A stretch of 64,000 nt of DNA from Pelobacter seleniigenes DSM 18267 (GTDB taxonomy: Bacteria > Desulfobacterota > Desulfuromonadia > Desulfuromonadales > Geopsychrobacteraceae), in NCBI RefSeq assembly GCF_000711225.1, contig NZ_JOMG01000001.1:124001-188000 (forward strand), given 5' to 3'. Under the pieces are notes generated by a model. That model was not told the origin of the DNA. It was given only the letters and a program-made list of their open reading frames with translations, and did not search any database. Numbering within the stretch: the first letter of the stretch is position 1; the number at the start of each line of letters is the position of its first letter. The position numbers and the translations under genes are program-made. Below, piece after piece: positions 34,416 to 42,602 of this stretch.

Positions 34416-35687
34416 ATGAAGTCTGTTGCAATCCCTTGTTCCCGCGACCGGATCACCCTCGAGCTGCCCGCGGCAGCGGCGCAGAAAGCCCGTCTGGTCG
34501 AAACCCGCAAAGCCAACGCAGCCGTCCTCAGTGCAGCCGACATCGCCGATTCCCTGGAGCAGCCGCTGGGTTGTGCTCCGCTACGGGAACTGGCCAGGGG
34601 GAAAAAATCCGCCTGCGTGGTGATTTCCGATATCACCCGGCCGGTGCCCAACCGGCTACTTCTGCCACCGCTGCTGAGCCGCCTGGAACAGGCCGGAATC
34701 CCCCGTGACGCCATCACCATTTTGATTGCCACCGGGATGCATCGCCCGAATCTCGGCAACGAGCTGGAAGAGCTGGTCGGTGGCGAGATCGCCGCTGGTT
34801 ACCGGATCATCAATCACGACTGTCACGAACGGGACAACCTGCGCCAGGTGGCGGTCATCGACGGTGCGCCCATCGAGGTTAACCGCCACTACCTGGACGC
34901 CGAATTCAAGGTCCTCACCGGCCTCATCGAGCCCCACCCTTTTGCTGGTTTTTCCGGCGGCGGCAAATCGATTCTGCCCGGACTGGCCAGTTTCGAGACC
35001 ATGAAGTTCATGCACTCCTTCGCCCTGGTCGATCACCCGGAGGTGGCGACCGCGCGGATTGCCGATAACCCGTTTCGCCACCATATCAACAGGGTCAGCG
35101 CTGCTGCCGGGGTTGATTTCATCGCCAATGTGCTGATCGACGATGCCAAACAACCGGTCGCCATCTTCAGCGGCGACCCGCAAGCCGCCTTTAGCGCCGG
35201 TTGCCGCCAAGCGGAGAACAATGCCGTGGTTCATGTCGGCAGCCCCGCCGACCTGGTCATCACCAGCGGCGGCGGCTACCCCCTTGACGCCACCCTTTAC
35301 CAGTCGAGCAAAGGGCTGATTGCGGCCGGGAATATTGTCCGCCCGGGCGGCACCATTTTGATGATCGCCGGCTGCAACGAAGGACTCGGCAGCCGCAGTT
35401 ATTGCGACATTATCCGTTCGGCCCAGGCCTCGCCGGAACAATTTCGCGCTCATTACAGCAATCCTGACAATTTCGTTATTGACCAGTGGGGAGCGCAGGT
35501 CTATTTTCAAACTCTTGAACGTTGCGGCAGAATTCTGCTCTATTCCCCGCACCTGACCCAGCAGGACATTGACCCCTTCGGCATGACTTTGGTCACGGAC
35601 CCGGCGGCGGTGCTGCCCGAACTCTGCGCGCAAAGCCAAAGCATCTATATCGTCCCTGAAGGTCCTTATGTCGGCTGTGTCCTTTAG
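34416..35687 (+). CDS. larA: Nickel-dependent lactate racemase LarA
   Basis: A 423-residue LarA-family protein that interconverts D- and L-lactate with a covalently bound nickel-pincer nucleotide. The catalytic set of L. plantarum LarA is all present at almost the same numbers: Asp72 and Arg75 (SDITRP), His109 (ATGMHRP), His174 (EPHPFAGF), the cofactor-linking Lys184 (SGGGKSILPG) and His200 (MKFMHS). The pincer-cofactor makers LarB, LarC and LarE are not in this window. Position between the TRAP transporter and Lut genes supports a role in lactate use, though some family members act on other 2-hydroxy acids. Confidence 0.88.
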   Translation: MKSVAIPCSRDRITLELPAAAAQKARLVETRKANAAVLSAADIADSLEQPLGCAPLRELARGKKSACVVISDITRPVPNRLLLPPLLSRLEQAGIPRDAITILIATGMHRPNLGNELEELVGGEIAAGYRIINHDCHERDNLRQVAVIDGAPIEVNRHYLDAEFKVLTGLIEPHPFAGFSGGGKSILPGLASFETMKFMHSFALVDHPEVATARIADNPFRHHINRVSAAAGVDFIANVLIDDAKQPVAIFSGDPQAAFSAGCRQAENNAVVHVGSPADLVITSGGGYPLDATLYQSSKGLIAAGNIVRPGGTILMIAGCNEGLGSRSYCDIIRSAQASPEQFRAHYSNPDNFVIDQWGAQVYFQTLERCGRILLYSPHLTQQDIDPFGMTLVTDPAAVLPELCAQSQSIYIVPEGPYVGCVL

Positions 35688-35849
35688 CCCGTAGAGCCCA
35701 AGGATGACGGTTAAAACCGAGATCGTCCATTAACTTTTTAATTTGTGCAGGCTTGGAAAATCGTATTTTCCCGGACCCCGCCTGAAAAGATCCACAGCCG
35801 GACCTTTTCAACAGCCGATAAGTTCATCGCCAGTTTGGAAGTGATTGAC

Positions 35850-36602
35850 ATGTTGTTGCCTTCGCGCGTAGCCCTATTTCTAACCTGTTCCGCAGAAACC
35901 CTTTATCCGGCCGTTGGTCGTGCCTGTGTCGCCGTTCTGGAAGCCGCCGGATTCGAAGTCGCCTTCCCCGCCAGCCAGACCTGCTGCGGCCAGAAATGGT
36001 TCAACAGCAACGAACCGGCCGAGGCGCGGATCCTGGCCCGGCATTTTCTCGAGGTGTTCGAGGATTCCCCGGCCATCGTCGCCCCCAGTTCCTCATGCGT
36101 CGACACCGTCCGCAACGGCTACCCGGAACTGTTCACCGACGACCCGGCCCTGCACAAACGCTTTGTCTCCCTGGGCAGCAAAACCTTTGAGTTCTGTGAA
36201 TTCCTCAATAAAGCCGGGATCCGCCAGCTGCCGGCTCTGCCCGCCCCGGTGCTGACCACTTACCATTCGACCTGCCGGACCCTGCGCGGCATCGGCCTGG
36301 TCGGCGTCGCGGAAAAATACCTCCAGCAACTGTGCGGCGACATGTTCATCCCCCTGCCCAACGCCGACACCTGCTGCGGCTTCGGCGGCACCTTCAGCGT
36401 CAAGCTGCCCGAGGTGTCCGGTCAGCTGCTCCAGGACAAGCTGGATGCCATCGTCGCCACCCGCGCCGAGGTTGTCACCGCCCTTGACCTGAGTTGCCTG
36501 ACTCATTTGAGCAACGGCGCCAAACGCCTGGGCATGAACCGGCAGCGCTTTGTTCACCTGGCGGAGTTAATGGCCGAAGCGTTGCAAGGAGGCCGGGCAT
36601 GA
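35850..36602 (+). CDS. lutA: Lactate oxidation iron-sulfur subunit LutA
   Basis: A 250-residue cytoplasmic protein with two CCG domains that ligate iron-sulfur clusters: SQTCCGQKWF (about 43-52) with CVDTV nearby, and NADTCCGFGGTFSVK (about 172-186) after STCRTLRGIG. This is the LutA/YkgE pattern of the LutABC L-lactate dehydrogenase complex. Start ATG 35850 (GGAAG nine bases upstream) gives the expected length; the upstream frame to 35745 adds an unrelated leader. Its stop overlaps the next gene (ATGA). Confidence 0.92.
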   Translation: MLLPSRVALFLTCSAETLYPAVGRACVAVLEAAGFEVAFPASQTCCGQKWFNSNEPAEARILARHFLEVFEDSPAIVAPSSSCVDTVRNGYPELFTDDPALHKRFVSLGSKTFEFCEFLNKAGIRQLPALPAPVLTTYHSTCRTLRGIGLVGVAEKYLQQLCGDMFIPLPNADTCCGFGGTFSVKLPEVSGQLLQDKLDAIVATRAEVVTALDLSCLTHLSNGAKRLGMNRQRFVHLAELMAEALQGGRA

Positions 36603-38662
36603 AAAGATCCCTGACCCGTCATAGCTTCCGCCTGGCCAGCGCCCGAGCCATTCCCGACGCTCGCCTGCGCGCCGCGGTCAGGAAGACCGCCGGAGTCCTT
36701 GCCGACATGCGCGCCAAAACCGTGGCCGGCAAACCGGATTTCGAGGCCCTGCGCGACTGGGGCCGTTCCCGCAAGATCGAGATTTCAGGGGATCTGGCCA
36801 AATGGGCGGATCAGTTCGCCGCCAACGTTGAACGCCAGGGCGGCATTGTCCATCGGGCCAAAGACGCCGCTGACGCCGGACGGATTATCACCGAAATCGC
36901 CAAGGCTCATGGCGTTCAGGTCGCAGTCAAATCCAAGTCCATGACCAGTGAAGAGGTCGGTTTGAACCAGCTGATGCAGGCGGCCGGCATCGAAGTCACG
37001 GAAACCGACCTGGGCGAATTCATCATCCAGCTGGCCGGTGAACATCCGTCCCACATCCTCGCGCCGGCCATCCACCGCAGTCAGGACGAAGTGCGCAGCC
37101 TCTTTGCAGAAAAACTCTGCGCCCCGGATAACCTCGATGTCGAAGGGATGGTCCGCTTCGCTCGCAAGGTGCTGCGCCATCGCTTTTTAGAAGCGGGCAT
37201 GGGGATTACCGGCTGCAACTTTGCCGTCGCCGACACCGGCACCGTGACCATCGTCACCAACGAGGGGAACGGCCGCATGTGCACCAGCCTGCCGCCGGTC
37301 CATGTGGCCCTGGTCGGCATGGAAAAGATTATCCCCAGCATCAAGGACCTACCCGACTTCCTGTCCCTGCTGACCTGCTCCGCCACCGGCCAGCGCGCCT
37401 CCAGCTACATCAGTATGACTACCGGCCCGCGCCGGCCTGGGGAGTGCGAAGGCCCGGAAGAAGTTCATGTGGTGCTCCTCGACAACGGCCGCACCAACAT
37501 CGCTGCCGGGCCCTGGCGGGAGATTCTCCACTGTCTGCACTGCGGCAGCTGCCTCAACCACTGCCCGGTCTATAACGCGGTCGGCGGGCACGCCTATGAA
37601 TCCCCCTATTCCGGACCCATGGGGACGGTGCTGTCGTCATTGATCTGGGGGGAAAATATCTATCCGGATCTGGCCAACGCCTGCACCTTGTGCGGCCGTT
37701 GCGTCGACTATTGTGCGGTCAAAGTGCCGCTGCGCAGCTTCCACCGCACCCTGCGCAACCGCAACCGCCAGGCGACCTTTAAAAGCATGCTGCCGGCCCG
37801 TCTGGCGACCTATCCCGGCTCTTATCGGCGCGGCATCGCTGCCGTGCGCAGACTGCTGCGCAACAAGTCGATTGCGCCGCTGTTACGAGCCACCAACCAG
37901 GCCGCAGCCAACTGGCTGAGCTGCCGAGAACTGCCGACGCCGAGCGATGAGCAGTCATTCCGCCAGTGGTGGCAACAACGGATTCCCAATCAACAGGATC
38001 CGCCACAATTGATCCGCGAGCAGCAACCGGCCAAACCGGCGGCCGTTCCAGTCGCCCCTTCCCCTGCCACACCAACGCAGGAGGAGCTGTTCGAACTGTA
38101 TCGTCAGCGCGCCACCGCCATCGGCGTTGAACTGGCTGAAATCACTCGTGAGCAACTCGCCACGCAGTTGCAGGCTCTCATTGAAGCTGAAGCGATCTCC
38201 TGCACCGCCCTGCCCAGTGGCTGCTGGCCGACAGAAATCCTCCAGCAGGTCACCGGTGTTCTGGAAGCCAGTGCCAGCCATCTGACCACCACCGAGGATA
38301 ATGTCCACGGTACCGGCTGGCATCAGGACGATCTGATCAACGCCCGGCTCGGCGTCACCTGGTGCAAAGCCTTCCTGGCCGAAACCGGCTCCATGGTCTT
38401 TGCCGCCGGTCCCAGCCACGGCACCCTGGCCTCGCTGCTCCCGGAAGTCCACCTGGCCATCAGCACCAAGGAGGCCTTGTTTGCCGACCTGAAGGCCTAT
38501 TTCAAGGCCAACCCGGGGACGCTCCCGTCCCGACTGACGCAGATTTCAGGCCCCAGTCGCACCGGCGATATCGAAGGGACCATGACCGTCGGAGTGCATG
38601 GCCCGCGCCGGGTCATTCACTGGATTCTGGCCACGGAGAACCGTACCACCGGCCAAGGATAA
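36599..38662 (+). CDS. LutB-LutC fusion: LUD iron-sulfur protein joined to LUD protein
   Basis: 687 residues that join two normally separate Lut subunits. Residues 1-400 are LutB: a LUD domain (VKSKSMTSEEVGLNQLMQAAG, ITGCNFAVADTGTVTIVTNEG) followed by two 4Fe-4S clusters, CLHCGSCLNHCP (312-323) and CTLCGRCVDYC (362-372). Residues about 465-495 are a Gln/Pro/Ala linker. Residues 496-687 are a second LUD domain of LutC type (KAFLAETGSMVFAAG, SGPSRTGDIEGTMTVGVHGP). With LutA it should oxidise lactate to pyruvate. The frame is continuous with even codon use across the join, so it is not a frameshift artefact. Confidence 0.92.
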   Translation: MKRSLTRHSFRLASARAIPDARLRAAVRKTAGVLADMRAKTVAGKPDFEALRDWGRSRKIEISGDLAKWADQFAANVERQGGIVHRAKDAADAGRIITEIAKAHGVQVAVKSKSMTSEEVGLNQLMQAAGIEVTETDLGEFIIQLAGEHPSHILAPAIHRSQDEVRSLFAEKLCAPDNLDVEGMVRFARKVLRHRFLEAGMGITGCNFAVADTGTVTIVTNEGNGRMCTSLPPVHVALVGMEKIIPSIKDLPDFLSLLTCSATGQRASSYISMTTGPRRPGECEGPEEVHVVLLDNGRTNIAAGPWREILHCLHCGSCLNHCPVYNAVGGHAYESPYSGPMGTVLSSLIWGENIYPDLANACTLCGRCVDYCAVKVPLRSFHRTLRNRNRQATFKSMLPARLATYPGSYRRGIAAVRRLLRNKSIAPLLRATNQAAANWLSCRELPTPSDEQSFRQWWQQRIPNQQDPPQLIREQQPAKPAAVPVAPSPATPTQEELFELYRQRATAIGVELAEITREQLATQLQALIEAEAISCTALPSGCWPTEILQQVTGVLEASASHLTTTEDNVHGTGWHQDDLINARLGVTWCKAFLAETGSMVFAAGPSHGTLASLLPEVHLAISTKEALFADLKAYFKANPGTLPSRLTQISGPSRTGDIEGTMTVGVHGPRRVIHWILATENRTTGQG

Positions 38663-38671
38663 ACGCTGCCC

Positions 38672-39535
38672 ATGGCCGCCTGGTATCTCAACAGCCTTGT
38701 CGCGCTGCTCCTGCTCGGGACGCAGCGCTTTTTATACAAGGTTGCCGCAGAACGCGGGGCCGGTTCGTCCCTGACCACGGCGGTGTTCATGGCTACGGTC
38801 GCGCTGTTAAGCGGCATCGCCTATCTCGGCAGCGGCGAGCCCAGTACCGGCAGTCTGACCGTGCTGCTGCTGTTGGCCCTGCTTAACAGCAGCTCCTTTG
38901 CCTGCGCCACCATCGCCCAGATTGAAGCGCTCAAGCGTCTGCCAGCTGGAATCGCCTATCCCCTCACCCGCTTGAGCCTGGTGCTGGTGATTCTTTTTTC
39001 TTTGATCTATTTTCATGAAACCCTGCAGCCATGGCAGTGGCTGGGTGTCGCTCTAGGGCTGGGCGTGGTTGCCTTGCTCGGCGGCGAGGTCAAACGGGAC
39101 AGGACCTTGAGCCACCGGTCCGGCAGCGGGCTCTGGTTTATTCTGGCCGCAGTTTTTTGCGGGGCGATCTCTTCGGTCTCCTGCAAACTGGCCGCAATGC
39201 ACGCCGATACCGCCGGGTTCATGACCCTGACCTACAGCATGGGGACCGTTTTTTCCGTGCTAATCAATCGGCACTGGAAAACGACCGCGCCCGGTGGCCG
39301 CCGCAAGGAAGCGCTGATCATCGGCCTGGTCATGGGAGTGCTCAATTTCTTCGGCTTCTACGCCCTGCTCAAGGCCATGGCGACCGGACCCCTGTCGGCC
39401 ATTGTCCTGTTAACCGGAATGCATTTTGTCATCGCCATTATCCTTTCGGTGTTGATTTACCGTGAACGCCTTACTCCGCGGCGCGCGGCAGCTGTGCTGT
39501 TGACCCTGCTGGCGGTGTTCTTGATGAAACAATGA
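38672..39535 (+). CDS. EamA/DMT-family transporter
   Basis: A 287-residue inner-membrane protein with ten predicted helices in two EamA repeats; ends of the repeats are IYFHETLQPWQWLGVALGLGVVALLG and IYRERLTPRRAAAVLLTLLAVFLM. DMT transporters export metabolites or amino acids; the substrate is not predictable. AAGGA precedes the ATG, which lies 9 bases after the LutBC stop, so it is the last gene of the lactate operon and might export a product or overflow acid (inference). Confidence 0.88.
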   Translation: MAAWYLNSLVALLLLGTQRFLYKVAAERGAGSSLTTAVFMATVALLSGIAYLGSGEPSTGSLTVLLLLALLNSSSFACATIAQIEALKRLPAGIAYPLTRLSLVLVILFSLIYFHETLQPWQWLGVALGLGVVALLGGEVKRDRTLSHRSGSGLWFILAAVFCGAISSVSCKLAAMHADTAGFMTLTYSMGTVFSVLINRHWKTTAPGGRRKEALIIGLVMGVLNFFGFYALLKAMATGPLSAIVLLTGMHFVIAIILSVLIYRERLTPRRAAAVLLTLLAVFLMKQ

Positions 39536-39551
39536 CCACGGACTATTGATC

Positions 39552-40124
39552 ATGAGCAACGAACGTCAATCCTGGAATGAACGCTGGAGCGACAAAGACT
39601 TCAGCGACGGTTGGCAAGCCGACTCCTGGCTGCTCCAGCATCACCGCCTGCTCAGTGGAAGCAGCGCCCTTGATGTGGCCTGCGGCCGCGGTCGCAACGC
39701 CCTGTTCCTGGCCGAACAGGGCTTCAATGTCACCGCTCTCGATTATTCCAGCGTGGCCCTCCGGCAACTGGCCGACAAGGCCGCTGAGCGCGGCGTCGCC
39801 ATGACCACCCTGGAAACCGATCTGGAAAACAGCCCGCAGCTGCCGCAGCAGCAGTTTGACCTGGTGATCAACTTCTTTTATCTGTATCGGCCGCTGCTGC
39901 TCGACCTCAGGGAGCGGGTCAAGCCCGGTGGACTGATCATGATCCGCACCTTTACCAGCGCCGGAGATGGCGAACCCTGCCGACTGGAACCGAAAATGGT
40001 CCTGGAACCGGGAGAATTGTTACAGATCTTTGCCGATTGGGAGATTCTGGTTCACGAAGAAGGTTTGGAACCCTCCAAGAAAGGCGGCACCCTGGTCGGC
40101 CTGCTTGCCCGGAAGCCGGTATGA
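39552..40124 (+). CDS. Class I SAM-dependent methyltransferase (TehB-like)
   Basis: A 190-residue Rossmann methyltransferase. Motif I is ALDVACGRGRNALFLAEQGF, the acidic end of strand 2 is LDYS, motif post-I is ETDLEN, and the strand 4 region is FDLVINFFYLYRPLLLDLRERVKPGGLIMI. It resembles TehB and small thiol or metalloid methyltransferases. The frame extends to TTG 39546 but ATG 39552 is preferred. The stop overlaps the pabB start by 4 bases, so it is transcribed with folate genes; its substrate is unknown. Confidence 0.86.
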   Translation: MSNERQSWNERWSDKDFSDGWQADSWLLQHHRLLSGSSALDVACGRGRNALFLAEQGFNVTALDYSSVALRQLADKAAERGVAMTTLETDLENSPQLPQQQFDLVINFFYLYRPLLLDLRERVKPGGLIMIRTFTSAGDGEPCRLEPKMVLEPGELLQIFADWEILVHEEGLEPSKKGGTLVGLLARKPV

Positions 40125-41482
40125 TCAGAAGCTGCTCTTTCAACCTGCCCGCGTTCGACCCGCTGGAACTATACCTGCACCACTGCCCGGACGGGCCCGG
40201 TTTTCTGGAAACCCTCAATCCCCGACCCAAGACCGGGCGTTACTCGATTGTGCCGCTAAGCTGGCAGGAACGCTACCAGCTCCGAGACGGCCAGCTGCTG
40301 CGCAGCCAGGGCGGCCGATGCGATAGGCTGCCCGGCGATCCCTTTGCGAGCCTGGCCGCCATCCTTGCCGAGCGCAGTCTGCCGATCAAGTGCGAATCCC
40401 CCTTTCCGGGCGGTTTTTTCGGCTATTTCAGTTACGACCTCGCCGCCTCGATCGAGGACCTTCCGCGCCAGGCAATCCGCGATCTGCCCACCCCTGACCT
40501 CGACCTCTACTGGGTCGACGCCACTGCGGTCTACGATCATCGCTCCGCCAGGCTGATCCTTGCCGCTTTGCCCGGCGGTCCGGAATTGCCGGAGCTGAAA
40601 GAGCAGATTCAAAACTTTTCCGGCAGCCCTCCGGTCGGCTCTTTTTCGGTCATCCAACAGCCTCAGCCGATATTGTCCCAGGAACAATTCATGGCCATGG
40701 TAGAGCGGGGCAAGGAGTACATCCTCAGCGGCGACATATATCAGGTCAATCTGTCGTGCCGGTTTGACGGAACCATCAAGGGCGATTCAACCGAGCTGTA
40801 CCGCCAGCTGCGCGAATTGAATCCCTCCCCCTTTGCCTGTTACCTGAATTTCCCCGACCTGGAGATCATCTCAAGCTCACCGGAACGGCTGGTCTCCCTC
40901 AGCAACGGTTTGGCCGAAGCACGCCCCATCGCCGGAACCCGCCCGCGTGGCTTCACCCTGCCGGAGGATGACCAACTCCGCCAGGAACTCCTTGGCCACC
41001 CCAAGGAACGGGCCGAGCACATGATGCTCATCGATCTGGCGCGCAATGACCTGGGCAAGGTCTGCCGATTCGGTAGCGTCGAGGTCGACGAGCTCATGGT
41101 CCTGGAACCTTATTCCCATGTCACCCATATCGTCTCCAATGTCAGCGGCCGGCTCACCCCGGAGAGCGGCCCCTTCGACCTGCTCAAGGCAGCCTTCCCC
41201 GGCGGCACCATCACCGGGGTCCCCAAAAAACGCTGCATGGAGATCATCGACGAACTGGAACCCGTCGGCCGCGGCAGTTACACCGGCAGCGCCGGTTTTA
41301 TCAGCGTCACCGGGGACATGGACCTCAATATTCTGATCCGCAGTTTTCAACGCTTCGGCAACCTGCTCAACTACCAGACCGGGGCCGGGATCGTCGCCGA
41401 TTCCGTCCCGGTCAGGGAATGGCACGAATGTCTGGCCAAAGGCGAAGCACTGCGGACCGTTCTCCAGCCAAGGAAGGACTGA
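40121..41482 (+). CDS. pabB: Aminodeoxychorismate synthase component I (PabB)
   Basis: A 453-residue chorismate-binding enzyme. It converts chorismate plus ammonia to 4-amino-4-deoxychorismate in p-aminobenzoate and folate synthesis. The chorismate-binding domain carries PIAGTRPRG, KERAEHMMLIDLARNDLGKV, GTITGVPKKRCMEIIDELEP and GRGSYTGSAGFIS. The N-terminal half has the TrpE/PabB-type GFFGYFSYDLAASIEDLP. The PIAGT motif is the PabB form expected for aminodeoxychorismate synthase. The glutamine amidotransferase subunit PabA is not nearby. Start ATG 40121 is set by the ATGA overlap. Confidence 0.94.
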   Translation: MIRSCSFNLPAFDPLELYLHHCPDGPGFLETLNPRPKTGRYSIVPLSWQERYQLRDGQLLRSQGGRCDRLPGDPFASLAAILAERSLPIKCESPFPGGFFGYFSYDLAASIEDLPRQAIRDLPTPDLDLYWVDATAVYDHRSARLILAALPGGPELPELKEQIQNFSGSPPVGSFSVIQQPQPILSQEQFMAMVERGKEYILSGDIYQVNLSCRFDGTIKGDSTELYRQLRELNPSPFACYLNFPDLEIISSSPERLVSLSNGLAEARPIAGTRPRGFTLPEDDQLRQELLGHPKERAEHMMLIDLARNDLGKVCRFGSVEVDELMVLEPYSHVTHIVSNVSGRLTPESGPFDLLKAAFPGGTITGVPKKRCMEIIDELEPVGRGSYTGSAGFISVTGDMDLNILIRSFQRFGNLLNYQTGAGIVADSVPVREWHECLAKGEALRTVLQPRKD

Positions 41483-41485
41483 ACC

Positions 41486-42316
41486 ATGCTGATCTGTTTC
41501 AATGGTGAATTCATCGCCCCGGAACAAGCCAGAGTCGCGATGCAGGACGGCAGTGTCCTGTTCGGTGACAGCCTGTTCGAAACCATGAAGGCCAACCAGC
41601 AGACCGTGGCGTTTGCCAAAGAACATCTCGACCGCCTGGAGCAGGCCGCCACGCTGACCGGCTTTCCCTGCGACCGCCCCCAGCTGGAAGCAGCCCTGGA
41701 GCAGGTCGCCAAACGGCTGCAGGCCCCCTGCTCACGCCTGCGCCTGACCCTTGGCCGCGGGGAGTTTACCGGGCTCGATTTCCCGGCGCAACAAGGCTGG
41801 TTCTGCCTGACCGCCAGCGACTACCCCAGCCTGCCGGAAGGAGCATGGCCGGCCGGTCTTAACGCTGTCATCGCCCCGAACCGCCGGGTCAACCCGCTAA
41901 GCCACCTGCCCCAGCTGAAACACGGTAATTATGCCGATTGTCTCTACGCCAGAAATTACGCGCTCAGCCAACAGGCCGACGAGGCGATCTTTGTCGATGA
42001 AAACGGCCTGGTTCTGGAAGGAGCAACCAGCAATATCTTCATCCGCAAGGAGCGCACCCTGACCACCCCGCCCTGCGGGCAATTGGTGCTTGGTGGCATC
42101 ATCCGCCAGCAGCTGCTCACACTCGGGACCATGCTCGATCTGGATGTGATAGAGCGCGATCTGACTCTGACCGAGCTGCACAACGCCGATGAAACCTTCA
42201 TCACCAACTCGCTCATCGACATCCGCCCGCTGCTCAGTCTTGACGGCCAGGCCCTCTCCCAGGGGGACAGCTGGAAAATGTTATTTATTTTGCTCCGACA
42301 GACAATACAGGGTTGA
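41486..42316 (+). CDS. pabC: Aminodeoxychorismate lyase PabC (class IV aminotransferase fold)
   Basis: A 276-residue PLP fold-type IV enzyme cleaving 4-amino-4-deoxychorismate to p-aminobenzoate and pyruvate. Visible: GDSLFETMKANQ, the PLP lysine in LPQLKHGNYADCLYARNYA, DEAIFVDENGLVLEGATSNIFI and GGIIRQQLL. Branched-chain aminotransferases share this pattern, but adjacency to pabB (3 bases) and the short length favour PabC. Confidence 0.9.
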   Translation: MLICFNGEFIAPEQARVAMQDGSVLFGDSLFETMKANQQTVAFAKEHLDRLEQAATLTGFPCDRPQLEAALEQVAKRLQAPCSRLRLTLGRGEFTGLDFPAQQGWFCLTASDYPSLPEGAWPAGLNAVIAPNRRVNPLSHLPQLKHGNYADCLYARNYALSQQADEAIFVDENGLVLEGATSNIFIRKERTLTTPPCGQLVLGGIIRQQLLTLGTMLDLDVIERDLTLTELHNADETFITNSLIDIRPLLSLDGQALSQGDSWKMLFILLRQTIQG

Positions 42317-42340
42317 CAAACCGCGCTGCAGAACTATAAT
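42313..42340 (+). promoter_or_regulatory. Sigma-70 promoter of tRNA-Leu
   Basis: Consensus TTGACA (42313-42318) and TATAAT (42335-42340) with 16 bases between; the -35 box overlaps the pabC stop. Confidence 0.82.
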
Positions 42341-42352
42341 CGTCCTTCTCGT

Positions 42353-42437
42353 GCCGAAGTGGTGGAATTGGTAGACACGACGGTCTCAAACACCGTTGCC
42401 TCACGGCGTGCCGGTTCGACTCCGGCCTTCGGTACCA
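42353..42437 (+). tRNA. tRNA-Leu (anticodon CAA)
   Basis: An 85-nt class II tRNA with a long variable arm (TGCCTCACGGCGT region) and encoded CCA. Acceptor GCCGAAG pairs with CTTCGGT. Anticodon arm ACGGT-CTCAAAC-ACCGT gives CAA. Confidence 0.96.
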
Positions 42438-42447
42438 CTTGACAAGC

Positions 42448-42484
42448 AAAGGCTTAGCCCATCCGGCTAGGCCTTTTGTTTTTC
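42448..42484 (+). terminator. Rho-independent terminator of tRNA-Leu
   Basis: AAGGCTTAGCC pairs with GGCTAGGCCTT (one wobble) and is followed by TTGTTTTT. Confidence 0.85.
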
Positions 42485-42602
42485 GGGCCCTTCTCAAACC
42501 CTCCCAGCCCCCATATAGATATCCCTTAATGATGTGTGATATTTTGAACCTCAATATCTGGTTGATTCATCTCTTCTCGGGTCACCGACAAAACAGGGGC
42601 AA

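Noticed and set aside
34656-35639. 327-codon minus-strand frame
   Set aside because: Antisense to larA, whose catalytic residues are all in place.
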